Shown here: positions 40,674-52,430 of the stretch, piece after piece
Layout of the letters: each line of letters begins with the position of its first letter
How positions within the stretch are numbered: the stretch's first letter is position 1
DNA from: Pholis gunnellus
Taxonomy: Eukaryota > Chordata > Actinopteri > Perciformes > Pholidae
Assembly: GCA_910591455.2 (NCBI GenBank)
Contig: OU342806.1
Coordinates: 22,404,933 to 22,468,932, forward strand
DNA: 64,000 nt
Direction of reading: 5' to 3'
Made by a program: the position numbers and the translations under genes
The notes under the pieces: generated by a model
Database searches by the model: none
What the model saw: only the letters and a program-made list of their open reading frames with translations
Told to the model about the DNA's origin: nothing

Positions 40674-41439
40674 TAGTGCTGGGCAACGTTTACAATTTTT
40701 AATCGCGATTAATCGCATTGTTTTGCGCAAAGTTCAATAATGAATTCAAAAGTAGTGTATTGCGCACTTTTATTTAAAAAGTACTGCTATATGAACAAAA
40801 GTGCAATAACATTTGGTTTGCAAGCACTTTAAACAAATAAGGTGCTTTTTAACAGCAATATTCCCTTTACACAGCAGTTAAAATACAGTTATAATGATTC
40901 TGATAATAGATATTCAGCCGGTGTTCACAACTTTATTTTGATGTGTGTTATAAATGCAATTTGAAATATACACCTTGAAAACTGTAAACCTATCTACGTC
41001 GTGTTTTTTATGTTTGTGAAATTCTCAGTAGCAATAACTAAAGGATATGCTTATTATACATATTCCAAACAAAACACTTTAAAAACTCTAAAAAAATAAT
41101 TTAAATTAATCATTTCTTTTTAGATTTTTTTGGTATTTTGGTCAGACACATATGCAACGCTGCTTACCGTAATATGTGTGGTATTTGTTATAAATGTATG
41201 TTGGTACATAGAGGGTGATAAGAAGCTGTACTTGGAGGGACTTAGGACCCAGCGGAATGTAGGTGAAGCATGGAAACTGTAGTCTGTACCGTGGCAGTAA
41301 CGTGCAGCATTTGGAAGTTAAGCTAATAAAGAGTTGCAGTGAAGAGCAGTTTGTTCTCTCGTGCTTATATGTTTATTTAAAAACACGACAATATGTATTT
41401 TGATATTGTCACGATCCTGTAACGAGACGCGCGATGCAT

Positions 41440-41473
<34 letters not shown>

Positions 41474-41729
41474 CAGGAGGGACCGACGGTGACGGAGTGA
41501 AGGGGGGTTCCGGACCGGGCGTGTCACCCGGTGGGGGGGAGAGCGGCAGCAGAAGGAGGTGAAGCCACACAAACACAGCTGTTCACCGCTCGCTGGCCAG
41601 TTCTTGTGTTAAAAATGTCCGCTTAATAATAACAAACAAAAAACTGCGTTAACGCGTGATAATATAATTGTCGGCATTCATGAATTAATGCGTTAACGCG
41701 ATAATAACGCGTTAACTTGCCCAGCACTA
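40674..41729. mobile_element. Nested hAT-like non-autonomous element
   Basis: Terminal inverted repeats TAGTGCTGGGCAA at both ends, flanked by an 8-bp near-duplication (GTTTATTT left, GCTTATTT right), which is the hAT target-site length. Subterminal TTAATCGCGATTAATCGC and GTTAACGCG words are typical of such fish elements. No transposase frame. A truncated copy in reverse orientation lies at 62,890-63,217. Confidence 0.75.
41436..41472. repeat. (GT)n(GA)n microsatellite
   Basis: Short GT run followed by GAGAGAGA inside the nested hAT-like element. Confidence 0.85.
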
Positions 41730-41793
41730 GCTTATTTATAGTGTTAAGAAACAGACGTACAAAAAATAACAAGACATGAACACAATGAAGAGG

Positions 41794-41895
<102 letters not shown>

Positions 41896-41919
41896 TGTAC
41901 GTCTGTCTGTGTCTACACA

Positions 41920-43750
41920 GAACACGAGTGACATGTCACGGTGTGCTTTGTGCAAATACATTTTGCACATGTCGCACATGTGCTCGTCTTGATGTCATCA
42001 GATGGCTGGCAGACCTGGCACCTCTTCCTTTTCCCCCCATCAGCAACCTAGAAAGATAATGATAATGATTACTTTAGTATGTCTTTCTCCTGATCCCCTG
42101 AATCGCACACATGCATGCACACACACATATACATACACACACACACACACACAAACAATTACTTACCTCAGACACTGGTGTACTGCAGCGACTGGGGTCC
42201 TTGGTATGTGCTGTCTCCGTTGTATGTGCGGCACCACGAGTGCCTTCTCAAGTTCCCCGAGAAAGATGCGCCTCTTGTACAGCTTCGACACGTTCCACTC
42301 AGGAAAAATCTCCATCCAGATGACGAACACATTGTAGGCCGATACATCAATTATATTATAAAAGATGACGAAAGGCCAGCGCGCAGTCATTCTCTTGGTG
42401 CTGTAGGACCCTGTTACTTTGTCCAAATTGTCCACCCCCCTTTTGTGGCATTGTAACCTAGAATCATGCTTGGTTTCTTGTCCTCTCTGGTGCTGATTTC
42501 AGCATTTCTATGGAGAGTGCTCATGAGCACAACATTCTTTCCCTTTTGGGGGCAGTAAGACACTAGGGCTGTGGTGTCTGTGAAGACAAACTTGGACGAC
42601 TAGGGAGCCCTGTTCTTGATCTCCAACAGTTCGGCAGGGAGCTCAGATCTGTTTTATCGGACAGTCCCGACCATTGTGAGCTTTCTCTTTAGAAGTTCCT
42701 GACACAGTTTGTAGTGACGTAATGTTGTGCCCCCTGAGACCCTCTGCCATGTTGAGCACAACCCTCACGCCCTGATTCTTCTCTGGGGCTCCTCCAATCG
42801 GCTTTCCAGTGTAAACCTGCATGTTCAATGCATAGCTGGAGTTTGCATCACATGCTGCTCAGATTTTTATGCCATGTTTTGTCGGTTTGGAAGGCATGTA
42901 TTGTCTAAATGGCCAGCGACCTCTGAATGCCACCAACCTTTCATCCACTGTGACATTAGGACCTGGGTTATAGAGTAGGGGAAGACCCTCATACCCACTT
43001 GTCCCACACTGTCCTAATAGCTGCCAGCTTGTCTTTCTCCCGTCTGCTAGCTCTTGTTTCCCGATTATCAAATCGGATAACTCTGGAGAAAATGTGAAAA
43101 GTCTCCAGAGAGAATGGTGGCTCAAAATATGGCCCTGCCTGTCTTTGCATCCCACATGCTGGCTGCCGATTCATCCTTTGACTTATAGACCCCAGCAAGG
43201 ACCAGGAGCCCCACATATGCATGTAAATGCGTTTCATCCAGCTCCTTCCACTTCTCCCCCAAAACACGTCTCCCTTCCAGGATTAATCATTTCTAGAATT
43301 ACTTTCTGTATTGAGTTTGGAATGACCAGCTCAAAAGCTGACTTGATGTCTGTGACACGAGTCACTGCCATCCTGGTGGGGCCTGGCACTGTCTTTATAA
43401 TATTTTCGGCAGACAGTCTTGGCTGACGTGCGTTGGGTGAGGATGAACACTGTATTTCACAATTTTTTGACACGAATGTCTCGCTTAGAGGAACAGGTAT
43501 ATCAGTTTCCTCATCTGATGGTTCATAATCAGCACCATTGTAATCTGAAATGACCTCAAGATGGTCTTCATCTTCAGACACATCCTCCTCTATTTCCCTG
43601 TCGTGATCAAGGATGTGCTCCAGAGCCTCCAGGGCTGTCATCCTTTTGTTTCTGTTGCTTATGTTGTCCTCCAGTAAGCTGCTGTGTTGTATGTATCTGC
43701 AGAGTGTAATGTTGGTTGGACTCCCAAGCAACCCTTTCATATGTTTCTCC
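41920..43750 (-). pseudogene. piggyBac transposase (PGBD4-like), frameshifted
   Basis: Minus-strand pieces in order: an acidic N-terminal region (ALEHILDHDREIEEDVSEDE, 43,560-43,630); a DDE_Tnp_1_7 core with WKELDETHLHAYVGLL, FSRVIRFDNRETRASR, NVTVDERLVAFRGRWPFRQY and PSKPTKHGIKI; then GVRVVLNMAEGLRGHNIT and GGVDNLDKVTGSYSTKRMTA; and a C-terminal Cys-rich module (RCQVCQPSDD, CATCAKCICTKH). RFDN and VDERL carry two of the expected catalytic aspartates. Several frame changes (near 43,240, 43,000, 42,840 and 42,430) and an in-frame stop near 42,601 make it inactive. Upstream sequence to 43,968 remains open but is low-complexity and probably not part of the protein. Confidence 0.85.
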
Positions 43751-44086
43751 CCTCTCCTGCTAAGTGTGGGCGGAGTTTTACCGCGGTAAAATAAAAGGTT
43801 CCTGTCAAAGTCAAAATAGTATCTGTATTTCTCGCACAGGCGGGGTAGTGAGAAAGAGAGTGTGTGTGCGTGTGAGATTGGGATGAAATATGGTGTGTGT
43901 GTGTGTGTGTGTGTGTGTGAAATGGGGTGAAAATAATGGTGGAAGGGAGTAAGAAATACTTTTCTCACATTTTCAAAGAAAGAAATGGTCTAAACTTGAC
44001 ACTTCTGACCCCTTCTAGCCTCCACTTTCACTGCCGGGTCAAATTGACCCGAACATCATCTCTTTAATATAAACGTGCAAGGGGGG

Positions 44087-44096
44087 GTGGGTGGGT

Positions 44097-44126
<30 letters not shown>
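44087..44126. repeat. Poly(G) homopolymer
   Basis: More than 27 consecutive G preceded by GGGTG units, inside the piggyBac end. The true length is likely uncertain in any assembly. Confidence 0.9.
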
Positions 44127-44127
<1 letters not shown>

Positions 44128-44289
44128 GTTGCAAATACTGGATATGAACCATTTTTTTTTACATTGATTACACTAATTAAGGCAAGCAGAAGAAGTTTCA
44201 TACAGAAAAAGTACTTTAAAATATTTTTTCTAGATTTTCAAACTTTGAAACGGGTCAATTTGACCCGCAACATAACAGGAGGGATAACA

Positions 44290-44520
44290 TGATTATAATA
44301 TCAATCATAATGTATCAGATGTCAAGGTACAATCTTTAGATCCCTGGTTTTGTCCGACAAGCAGTCCAAATACATCTTCAATCATGTCTGATAAACAAAA
44401 GCATAACATCCTCACATTTTTACCTCTTTGCTCAGTAACACGGATTTCAGGCCAGCCAATCAGCTCCTTCCAATCTAAAAACTCTATTTCAGACTCTTTT
44501 GTCATCTATTATCAAGTTAA
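44290..44520. repeat. Dispersed repeat shared with 18.3-18.5 kb and other sites
   Basis: 44,300-44,430 matches 18,360-18,490 (AATGTATCAGATGT, CCCTGGTTTTGTCCGACAAG, CTGATAAACAAAAGCATAA). 44,440-44,515 is the reverse complement of a sequence seen at 29,827-29,900 and 61,690-61,760 (GCAATAATATTG...GTCTGAAATAGAGTTT type). Confidence 0.65.
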
Positions 44521-45021
44521 AATCATTATTATTGCGGCTTTCTTTTCAAATTGCGTTTAATTGATTCAGTGTAGGCAATGCAGAGACACTGACACATGAA
44601 AAGCTAAATTAAGTTGTGCAATAACTTTCTGAGAGAAACATTATAACTGCTGGTTCTATGGCCTCAGTATTTGTCCTCAAATGCACGTGTCAAAGCTTGT
44701 CAAAGCACGAGCTTCATGCTGTATAGTCATTTAAAATGGTCAATACACTGTAGTTAATAAACAGGTTCCGGGTTTAATGACACAACTTTTAATGCAGTGA
44801 ATTGCTCCTGAACAAACTCGCCTTTTCATTTTCAGATCTTGTAAGAAAAAGTATTGAATCAATTAAATGTAATTTAACAAGGACGCTGCAATAATATTGA
44901 TTGGTACTTAATATTAGACGACAAAAGAGTCTGAAATAAAGTTTATGTTATTACTAATGTTAACAAATATTGTAATACAGACCCGTGTTGTGAGCAGAAA
45001 CATGTGCAACCTGTTACAGAC

Positions 45022-45858
45022 TGTTGTGGAATATTTCTATGTAGATGCGGGATAAGAGTTGATTAAATAGACAGAGTCTGATAAATGCTCAAAGTATTGT
45101 GTCAATTTAATGCTTGCAAGCAGGAGAGTGGGCACACAGACACGTATCTCAGTGAACTGTGCAAACCACTGTCAAAGAAATACAAGGCACATCATGTTTT
45201 ATGCATACAAAAGGTCACGCCTTTAGTGACCTCACAAAAAGGGAGTATAGGGTCTCTGGACATGGGTTGATTTGTTTCTGCTCCTTATCTGTTATCTCCA
45301 GGTGCGATCAACTGGGGGTCAGTTCATGCAGAAACAGGAAACAGTGGTTCCCTGTTTCTCCTTTTAGTGTGCATGTAAACATCAACACTGGAAAACCGGA
45401 CCTAGGTTTTATGACCTGATTCACCTCTGTAGGAATGCAGTGTTTATCTGCATCTTGTACCTTCCCCTCAGTAGAACACCCATCTTCCAAAACATCCCAA
45501 TATACTAGAATATATTTTACCATTACAAGACTGCTGTATTTAAAATGGTATCTGTATCTTAGTTGGCACACTCAAGAAATATATCAGAAGTGGTTTTTAT
45601 TCAAAGTGATTTTTATGCTGTGGAAAGTCATGATGTGGAAGAACTCTGTACACTGGCCAGAGGATAATCCTGACTAAGGATTTTTATTATTCATTCATTT
45701 TATTTTATGTAGAATAGTTAAAAGTGCAAACAGTAAATAAACTTGAAGGATTTTACATGGGATAGCTTCGTGGCATCATTGTCATGACAACGGAGCCAGC
45801 AATAAAGTCAAAGTTCAAGATAAATCAACTCTTTCTCTTCACAAGTCTCAACACTACA
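45022..45858 (+). mobile_element. Possible solo LTR-like unit
   Basis: Starts TGTTGTGGAATATTTC and ends near CAACACTACA, with a polyadenylation signal at 45,801-45,806 near the 3' end. No target-site duplication was found and no coding frame is recognisable, so the boundaries are tentative. Confidence 0.3.
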
Positions 45859-46029
45859 GCCTGAAACATTCACCCAAATAGTTTAAGAAGCCTTTATTTA
45901 AATAAATAAGTTGATAATATAATGAATCATTACATACATATAATTCAGTGTTTGGCCCATTGGCAGTTTATTCAATCAGTTGTGGGAAAGTGGCAGAAAT
46001 ATGACTTTGTAATAGTTATATAATATGTT

Positions 46030-46800
46030 CATTATTTATAACATTTGTTCATTTATTTAATTTAGCTGTCCTTAAATTGATCGCTGGAGCAAACACGTTT
46101 GAACACTTTTACTTTGAAGGCGAGCTGTCTCTGTCTACAGCTCTCGACTTCCTTTACTCAATTGTCATTATTAATCATAAGATCTCGTCAGTATGACTTA
46201 TTTTCTTGTAATTACAAAACAGTAACTCATAACTCATTAGAGAAAATTCAGTGGCCAAAGTTGATGAGTTATGTTTCAGTTTGATCAGATGTGGCTGTAG
46301 GTTTTCAATCCCGGGAAACGAAAGTGAAGGCAAAGACAGATCACAAGACAAACAGATGCGTTCAAAGGTTTCACAACACGTTGATATTTCCTTTGGATGT
46401 GAAGGTGCAGCCTTAACAATGTGATATCTTGGGTGTGAATCTTTCACTCAATGTAGGATCAAGTTCTTCAAGATGAAGAAAATAACCGTTCTAAATTATA
46501 GAAGCGCATTGCATCCAAAAAAGACAACTCGTAATTACAAGATAAGAACTGGGCTAACTTATCTTATCTAAATAAGATTCAGATAAATAAGATAAGATAA
46601 GATAGCCGTTCGGTAAAGGTCAGAAGATATTCACAGATTCAGACTTTCCAGATCAATAACTCGTGAGCGAAACGTTGTTAAAACACAAACGATGCCACTT
46701 TGCAACCGTTCTGAGGTAGACAACGATCTACATCCTAATTTTCACTAAAACGAGCCGCTCCGAGCTGGACAAATGATATCGGTTTCTATGTGCAGCGGGC
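46030..46800. repeat. IFIT-cluster 5' module, copy 1
   Basis: A unit containing CTTTTACTTTGAAGGCGAGC, the ISRE-like block, GGTGCAGCCTTAACAATGTG, GAAAATAACC and CGTGAGCGAAACGTTG. Near-identical copies are at 47,490-48,035 and 63,230-63,990. Confidence 0.85.
46313..46326 (+). promoter_or_regulatory. ISRE-like site 3
   Basis: GGGAAACGAAAGTG within the 5' module; no IFIT exon directly follows. Confidence 0.45.
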
Positions 46801-47460
46801 TGTGAGAGTGAGTGCACATAGACATAGTGCAAACATATTCAATAACTTCATTTGTCATGCAGTGTAGTGTGACCTAACTCACTTCATACATCAATGGTCT
46901 TCTCCTGGTTATACACAACACATTTGGAAAAATGAGCTTTTGCACAATTCTGGATCAAATCGGTTGCCAAAGAATTTCCATTAACTCAGTTAAATTATGG
47001 AAGAGAGCATTTTCCTTTTACCTCGAGGTTGGTGGTTTGATCCTCGGCTACTACTTGTATGTTTTGCTGTCCATTAGTGAAATACAGACCCCAAGTTCCT
47101 CCTTGGACACATTTCATGTAGCACCTGTGTGTATATGACCATTGTAATAAGTTTGACCTTTTTTAGTTTAACCATGAGGAGACCATTGATGTGTGAAGTG
47201 TGTTTGGTCACACTCCACAGCATAAAAATGAAGTTATTGAATATATTTGTGATGTCTATTCTTTTTTTAAGCATTGCACCTTGTAGACGGTCCCTGCGCA
47301 CTCTTGTGCTCTTTTGTTTGTGCTTCAGCAACATTCTGAGTTACTGATCTGAGAAGTCCGAATCTGAATATCTTTCCGACTTTACCGAACTAGGCTACCT
47401 TAACTTTTCTCATAATTATAAAATCCGGATCTCGTAATCACGGGATCTTTTGTCATAAGT
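46801..47460. other. Spacer between module copies, no gene
   Basis: Open frames at 46,932-47,350 are short and show no domain; nothing else was recognised. Confidence 0.5.
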
Positions 47461-47489
47461 GTTCTTTTTTTGTAATTACAAAACAGTAA

Positions 47490-48035
47490 CGCATAACTCA
47501 TAAGAGAAAATTGAGTGACCAAAGTTGATGTTTCATCAGATGTGGCTGTCGGTTTTCAATCCCGGGAAATGAAAGTGAAGGCGAAGACAGGTCACAAAAC
47601 ATACAGATGCGTTCAAAGGTTTCACAACACGTTGATATTTCCTTTGGATGTGAAGGTGCAGCCTTAACAATGTGATATCTTGGGTGTGAATCTTTCACTC
47701 AATGTAGGATCAAGTTCTTCAAGATGAAGAAAATAACCTTTCTAAATTATAGAAGCGCATTGCATCCAAAAAAGACAACTCGTAATTACAAGATAAGAAC
47801 TGGGCTATCTTATCTTATCTAAATAAGATTCAGATAAATAAGATAAGATAAGATAGCCGTTCGGTAAAGGTCAGAAGATATTCACAGATTCAGACTTTCA
47901 AGATCAATAACTCGTGAGCGAAACGTTGTTAAAACACAAACGATGCCACTTTGCAACCATTCTGAGGTAGACCTCCTAATTTTCACTAAAACGAGCCGCT
48001 CCGAGCTGGACAAATAATATCGGTTTCTATAAGAG
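47490..48035. repeat. IFIT-cluster 5' module, copy 2
   Basis: Tandem-like copy of 46,240-46,790 with few substitutions, then an immediate third partial copy at 48,030-48,150 (GAGAAAATTGAGTGACCAAA). Confidence 0.85.
47564..47577 (+). promoter_or_regulatory. ISRE-like site 4
   Basis: GGGAAATGAAAGTG; one transition from the common form, and AANNGAAA is still present. Confidence 0.45.
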
Positions 48036-48092
48036 AAAATTGAGTGACCAAAGTTGATGTTTCATCAGATGTGGCTCTCGGTTTTCAATCCC

Positions 48093-48106
48093 GGGAAACG
48101 AAAGTG
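48093..48106 (+). promoter_or_regulatory. ISRE-like site 5
   Basis: GGGAAACGAAAGTG, about 400 bp upstream of the proximal IFIT-B site. Confidence 0.5.
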
Positions 48107-48150
48107 AAGGCAAAGACAGGTCACAAAACATACAGATGCGTTCAAAAGGT

Positions 48151-48430
48151 TTCACAATAAGGCGACGCGCGAGAGTCTGTTTTTCACAGACACGCGCTGA
48201 AGTCGCATCAAGCTACACATTGCAGATCGACCCAAACCGGAAGTCAGACACCGAAAAGGGATAGAGCATCCGGTAATCCTTCAAAATAAAACACTATGTG
48301 CAGCTGGATCGCGTCGCACACGCTCCCGGTGGAATCAAATATGTACCTTACCTATGTGTGTGTAAAGAATGCTGGTATGAAATATGAAAAACAACCAGTA
48401 GTCAATGTGCAATCTGCTCAAGAGCAAAAA
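48151..48430. other. Unassigned GC-richer insert upstream of IFIT-B
   Basis: Contains AAGGCGACGCGCGAGAGTCT and CACAGACACGCGCTGAAG, unlike the flanking modules. Possibly a short mobile-element fragment; no terminal repeats were identified. Confidence 0.3.
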
Positions 48431-48491
48431 TAATCACATTTGATGAGTCATGTTTTAGATTCATCAGACGTGGCTGTAGGCTTCGATTCCA

Positions 48492-48593
48492 GGGAAACGA
48501 AAGTCAAGGAGTGTTTCTAAAAGAGAATAGAAGAAATGATATTCAAGTGCCCCGCCTCTACGATCTGCTTCGACGTGATATTGAACATATAAA
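48492..48593 (+). promoter_or_regulatory. ifit: IFIT-B proximal promoter (ISRE-like site plus TATA)
   Basis: GGGAAACGAAAGTC (48,492-48,505) retains the AAACGAAA core. TATAAA lies at 48,588-48,593, and the start codon is at 48,706. Same layout as IFIT-A, but with the intact core. Confidence 0.65.
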
Positions 48594-48705
48594 GCTGCGT
48601 GCTCAACAACATCTTATCATTTATACCAACGAAGCCAAAGCAGCATCAAGAGCCAAAACCAGCCACACTAACTTAGAGAAGTTACAGAGTTGAGGAAACA
48701 GCTCA

Positions 48706-51269
48706 ATGATGAGGTGAGTAGCTGTTTCTGCATTTCATATCATTGTTGGAGTAAATGATCAGTATCATTATGATTTATTTAATATCTTATCATTGTGACC
48801 TACAGCAAAAAATATTAACATTATGGATCCTTCAAGTCATTGATGATGTATTCAAACACTGTTCAGTCAGATCTTCTCCTTCCTTCATTCCCTCCTTTCT
48901 GTCTTTAGGCTACTACTTTTATCCCTCCTGTGTTTCTTCAGTCTTGCCTTTCAGTCAGTGTCACAGGGATTCAAACCCTTTTTCTTAACAATCATTACTG
49001 ATCAGTTGTTTTCTATAAATTTAATCCCACACTACCAGTAATATAATTCTGGTGGACAAATGTGAAATGTTGTTGTTGAATTATTTTATTCTGTTGACTC
49101 CATTTTTTTCTTCCTTGTTCTCCTTTGTGGTTCACACCATTTCTTTACCTTTCTTCCTTCCGACCTTCCTTCGTTGCCTCCTTCTTCCTTACCTCTTTCA
49201 GCCATCTTTTCTTTCTTCCTTCTGTCCTTCTGCCCCCCCCTTTTTTTCTCCTCCTGCCTCACTCTGTTTCTTCCTTCCTCACAGACGCTATCCTACGTTT
49301 CATTACTAATTTATGTATTCATTTTTGTTCACCTTTGTGTTTTTTCATCCTTTGTTTCTTTTTGTCCTCGATGGTTTTATATTTTGTCCGTTCTAATACC
49401 TCTTTCTTATCCATTCCTTCCCTCCATTGTCCCATTTCCTCTACGTCCACTCATTTGCCTTCCTTTGTCCTCTTCTGTTTCTCTTTCAAGTTTTCCTTCT
49501 TTACTTACTTTCCTCTTCCTACCTTACTTTTTCTTTGCAACCGTCTGTTGGTCCATATTTTTTCTTCCTCCTCTCATACTTCTTTCCTTATCTACTAGTT
49601 ATTTTATAACTCCTTCCTTATTTCCTTTCTGACCATTCGATGCACCCTACTCTATTTTTCATTCCCCCCTCCGATCCTTCCTCACTTCCTTTTTTTTCTT
49701 GCTGCCTTTCAAATCAAACTACCGTACACAACCAGACACAGTATGTGTATTGAAATTATGTTGTGTTCAGATCAAGGAAGCAGCTAACAGATTCATTATT
49801 ATATTATTTCTGTCCACGAATTCAATGCTCCTTACTCCAGTTTTATGTTCGTCCCTTCCTCAACATGAAATGAACAATGATTATCCAAACATAGCACGCC
49901 TCTGAGCATATTATATTAACCTAGTGATGTGTTTTAATATTTATCATTTTTATTCCCCATCAGTGCTGCTCAGAGTAAAAAAACACTGGTCTCAAAACTG
50001 GAGGCCCTGCAGTGCCACTTTACCTGGGATCTGGACCCCAGCAAGACCAATTTTTTACGTCTCAGCGACAAGCTGGTGGACATCGGCACGGAGGAGGGAA
50101 ACAGCTGGCTGGGTCACATTTACAACCTGAGGGGGTTCATTCAGTACAAGCTGGGTCTCACCGAAGACGCTCAGAGTTTCTTCAACAAGGCTGCAGAGGC
50201 CTTCCGCCAGATGAGAAAAGCAGATGACGGTCCCTGGTTAGTGGTGAACTACGGGAACCTGGCTTGGCTGCACCACCACCTGGGAGACCAAGCAGAGAGC
50301 GAGGCTTACCTGTCCAAGGTTGAAGCCCTGATGGAGAAATACCCATCTCCACCGCAGGACGAGCTCCATGCAGAGATCTACGCTGAAAAAGCCTGGACCC
50401 TGATGAAGTTCAGAACAGACAGAGAGCTGGTTGCAGATTACTTCCAGAAAGCCATCAGGATGCAGCCGGACATGGTGGAGTGGAACACCAGTCACATCAT
50501 AGGGTTAGTGAGTGCTTTTAAGCACAGCAAGACAGGGCTGGAGGCTGACGTCTTGGAGAAAATGAGAGTCGCCATGGAACAGGATCCAGAGAACTTGTAC
50601 CTCGCTGCTTACTACCTTGAGCAACGTGCAAAGAAAGGAGAAGAAGTTGAGGATGAAGCACGTGAGTTAGCTGGAAAGGTTTTGAGAAATCCTGTCAGCA
50701 GCTACAGTGGTATGAAAGCAATACTAAGGGTTTACAGAAACTATGTATCTATTGATGAGGCCATTGATTTGGCAGAGGAGGCTCTGGAAAACCATCCAGA
50801 TGAGCGTTATCTGAAGAGATGTGCTGCACTCACTCTCAAATGGAAGATCATTTTCTTCAGCGACAGTCGCCCAAAGCAAAGCATGATAGACAGAGCAATC
50901 AGCCTCCATGAGGAGGTGATTTCTCGTTACCCTCATTCTTCATTTGTGAAGAAAGTAGACCTGGCAAACATATACGCGAAGTCCAATCACGGCCAGGCTA
51001 AAGCTGAGCAGATGTACCAGGAACTGCTCAAAATTGATCTGGAACCTGCAGAAAAACAGGTCCTTTACAACCACTATGCAAAATATTTAAACTTCGATCG
51101 ACAGGATCACAACAAGTCAATAAAATATCACATGAAGGCGGCAGCGATACCGCACCAATCCTTCTATCGTGGGAACAGCATCAAAGTTCTGGAGAAGATT
51201 AAAAATAAACGCAGGAACCGAATGTGGAGAGAAATAGAGGAGTTTCTGGAAAACCTGCAGGAGCCATAG
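48706..51269 (+). CDS. ifit: Interferon-induced protein with tetratricopeptide repeats, copy B
   Basis: Exons 48,706-48,713 (ATGATGAG, donor GTGAGT) and 49,964-51,269 (acceptor ATTCCCCATCAG) join to 437 residues beginning MMSAAQSKKTLVSKLEALQC. Domain order follows copy A: repeated TPR helix pairs over the whole length, ending in a basic stretch KIKNKRRNRMWREIEEFLEN. Expected role is cytosolic antiviral RNA binding after interferon induction. Relative to copy A it keeps a lysine and serine in DKLVDIGTEEGNS and has YLAAYYLEQRAKKGEEV. No stops or frameshifts are present. The polyadenylation signal is at 51,305-51,310. The whole transcription unit, including the 1.25-kb pyrimidine-rich intron, is duplicated from or with copy A about 13.4 kb away. 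Confidence 0.93.
49080..49700. repeat. Pyrimidine-rich tract in IFIT-B intron
   Basis: Paralogue of the tract at 35,690-36,340; creates long spurious plus-strand frames. Confidence 0.85.
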
Positions 51270-51310
51270 TGGTTTCTTTACAATACTGGTCCTAAATCTG
51301 GACAAATAAA

Positions 51311-52287
51311 TTCATGACATCACCTAAAACCTAAATCTGAGAATACTAATTGAGCTGTATCCTTTATAAAGGCAGGTGTCTGCAAGGTTTTACACTTTAG
51401 TAGTTAAGTAGTACACTCGATTTGTACGATAGGCTGAATCATTCAATAACACTGTTCTTTTAAATAACATCCACTGTGATGTCTGAATGTCATCACCATT
51501 ATTCAACATCACATAGTTTATTACAATAGATTTTGATCAAATGTTGTGTTCCTTTTATGTTTTTTCCCTCTGTATGTTAAGTTTATGTAAGAATATTACT
51601 ATTACTACTACTATTAGTATGTGAAATCTGCTTTACTGTATTTCTTTGAGTCGTGGAATATAACATTCTCTTATAATGTAATAGTAAATTTGATGCCTGT
51701 AACCTGAATATAACAGCAGATGCAACTGATTGTATGTATAGAAAGTATGTCAAGTTGATTCTCAGTAGTACACAATTACCTATTAATACTAATAAATATA
51801 CAATGACACTAAGAAATCTTCAAGTTTTTTTGCTGGTTACTATACAAGAAATTCATGTACTCTACACAATCCCGCAGTCCTCTTCACAGGGTGCTGATGG
51901 ATGTTAGTCAAACTACAGCTCTTGAAAGCTACTGTCAAATAGAATTTTTGGTTTTCAGTTAAACAGCCCCGTCAGTGTGAAGTGGTAACCAAACAGTAAC
52001 CAGGTTACAGGGAAGATGGCAGCAGAGTGTCGTAATGCAGGTGTCTCCAGGTAACTGCTGTCACCGCTGTTCACACCAACACTCTGCAGACGGCCGCTGC
52101 TCAGAATGTTCACATATACTAGATATATACGTGTGTTTAAAATAATGCACACCAAGTTAATGTTTCCATTTGATGGGAGGGTGCAGCCAAAACAATGTGG
52201 GAGCTTGGGTTAGATTATTTCACTCAGTGTGGCATGAAGGCATACTTCAAGATGAAGAAAAAACTGTTTCTAACTTTGAATCAACTT
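51311..52287. other. 3' flank of IFIT-B, no gene
   Basis: Paralogous to 37,910-39,170 but without the solo LTR and (TA)n insert of block A. Confidence 0.75.
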
Positions 52288-52430
52288 AAAGGAACAGTGT
52301 GTGAGATTTAGTGGCCTCTAGTGGTGAGGTTGCAGATAGCAAGCAACAACATGACCCTCAGCTCAGCCCTTCCCTTTCTAAGCCTATCGGAGAACTGCGG
52401 TGGCCTTCAGGTAGTGACAGTTATCTTTTG
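52288..52430 (+). mobile_element. 5' part of a teleost non-autonomous DNA element
   Basis: AAAGGAACAGTGTGTGAGAT, then TTTAGTGGCCTCTAGTGGTG, then GGTGGCCTTCAGGTAGTGAC. Same family as the 3' fragment at 39,961-40,188; a percomorph-wide repeat by familiarity. Confidence 0.6.

Noticed and set aside
43752..43968. Extension of the piggyBac transposase N-terminus through a Thr-His stretch
   Set aside because: The extension is a (GT)n microsatellite translation and lies outside the conserved transposase region.
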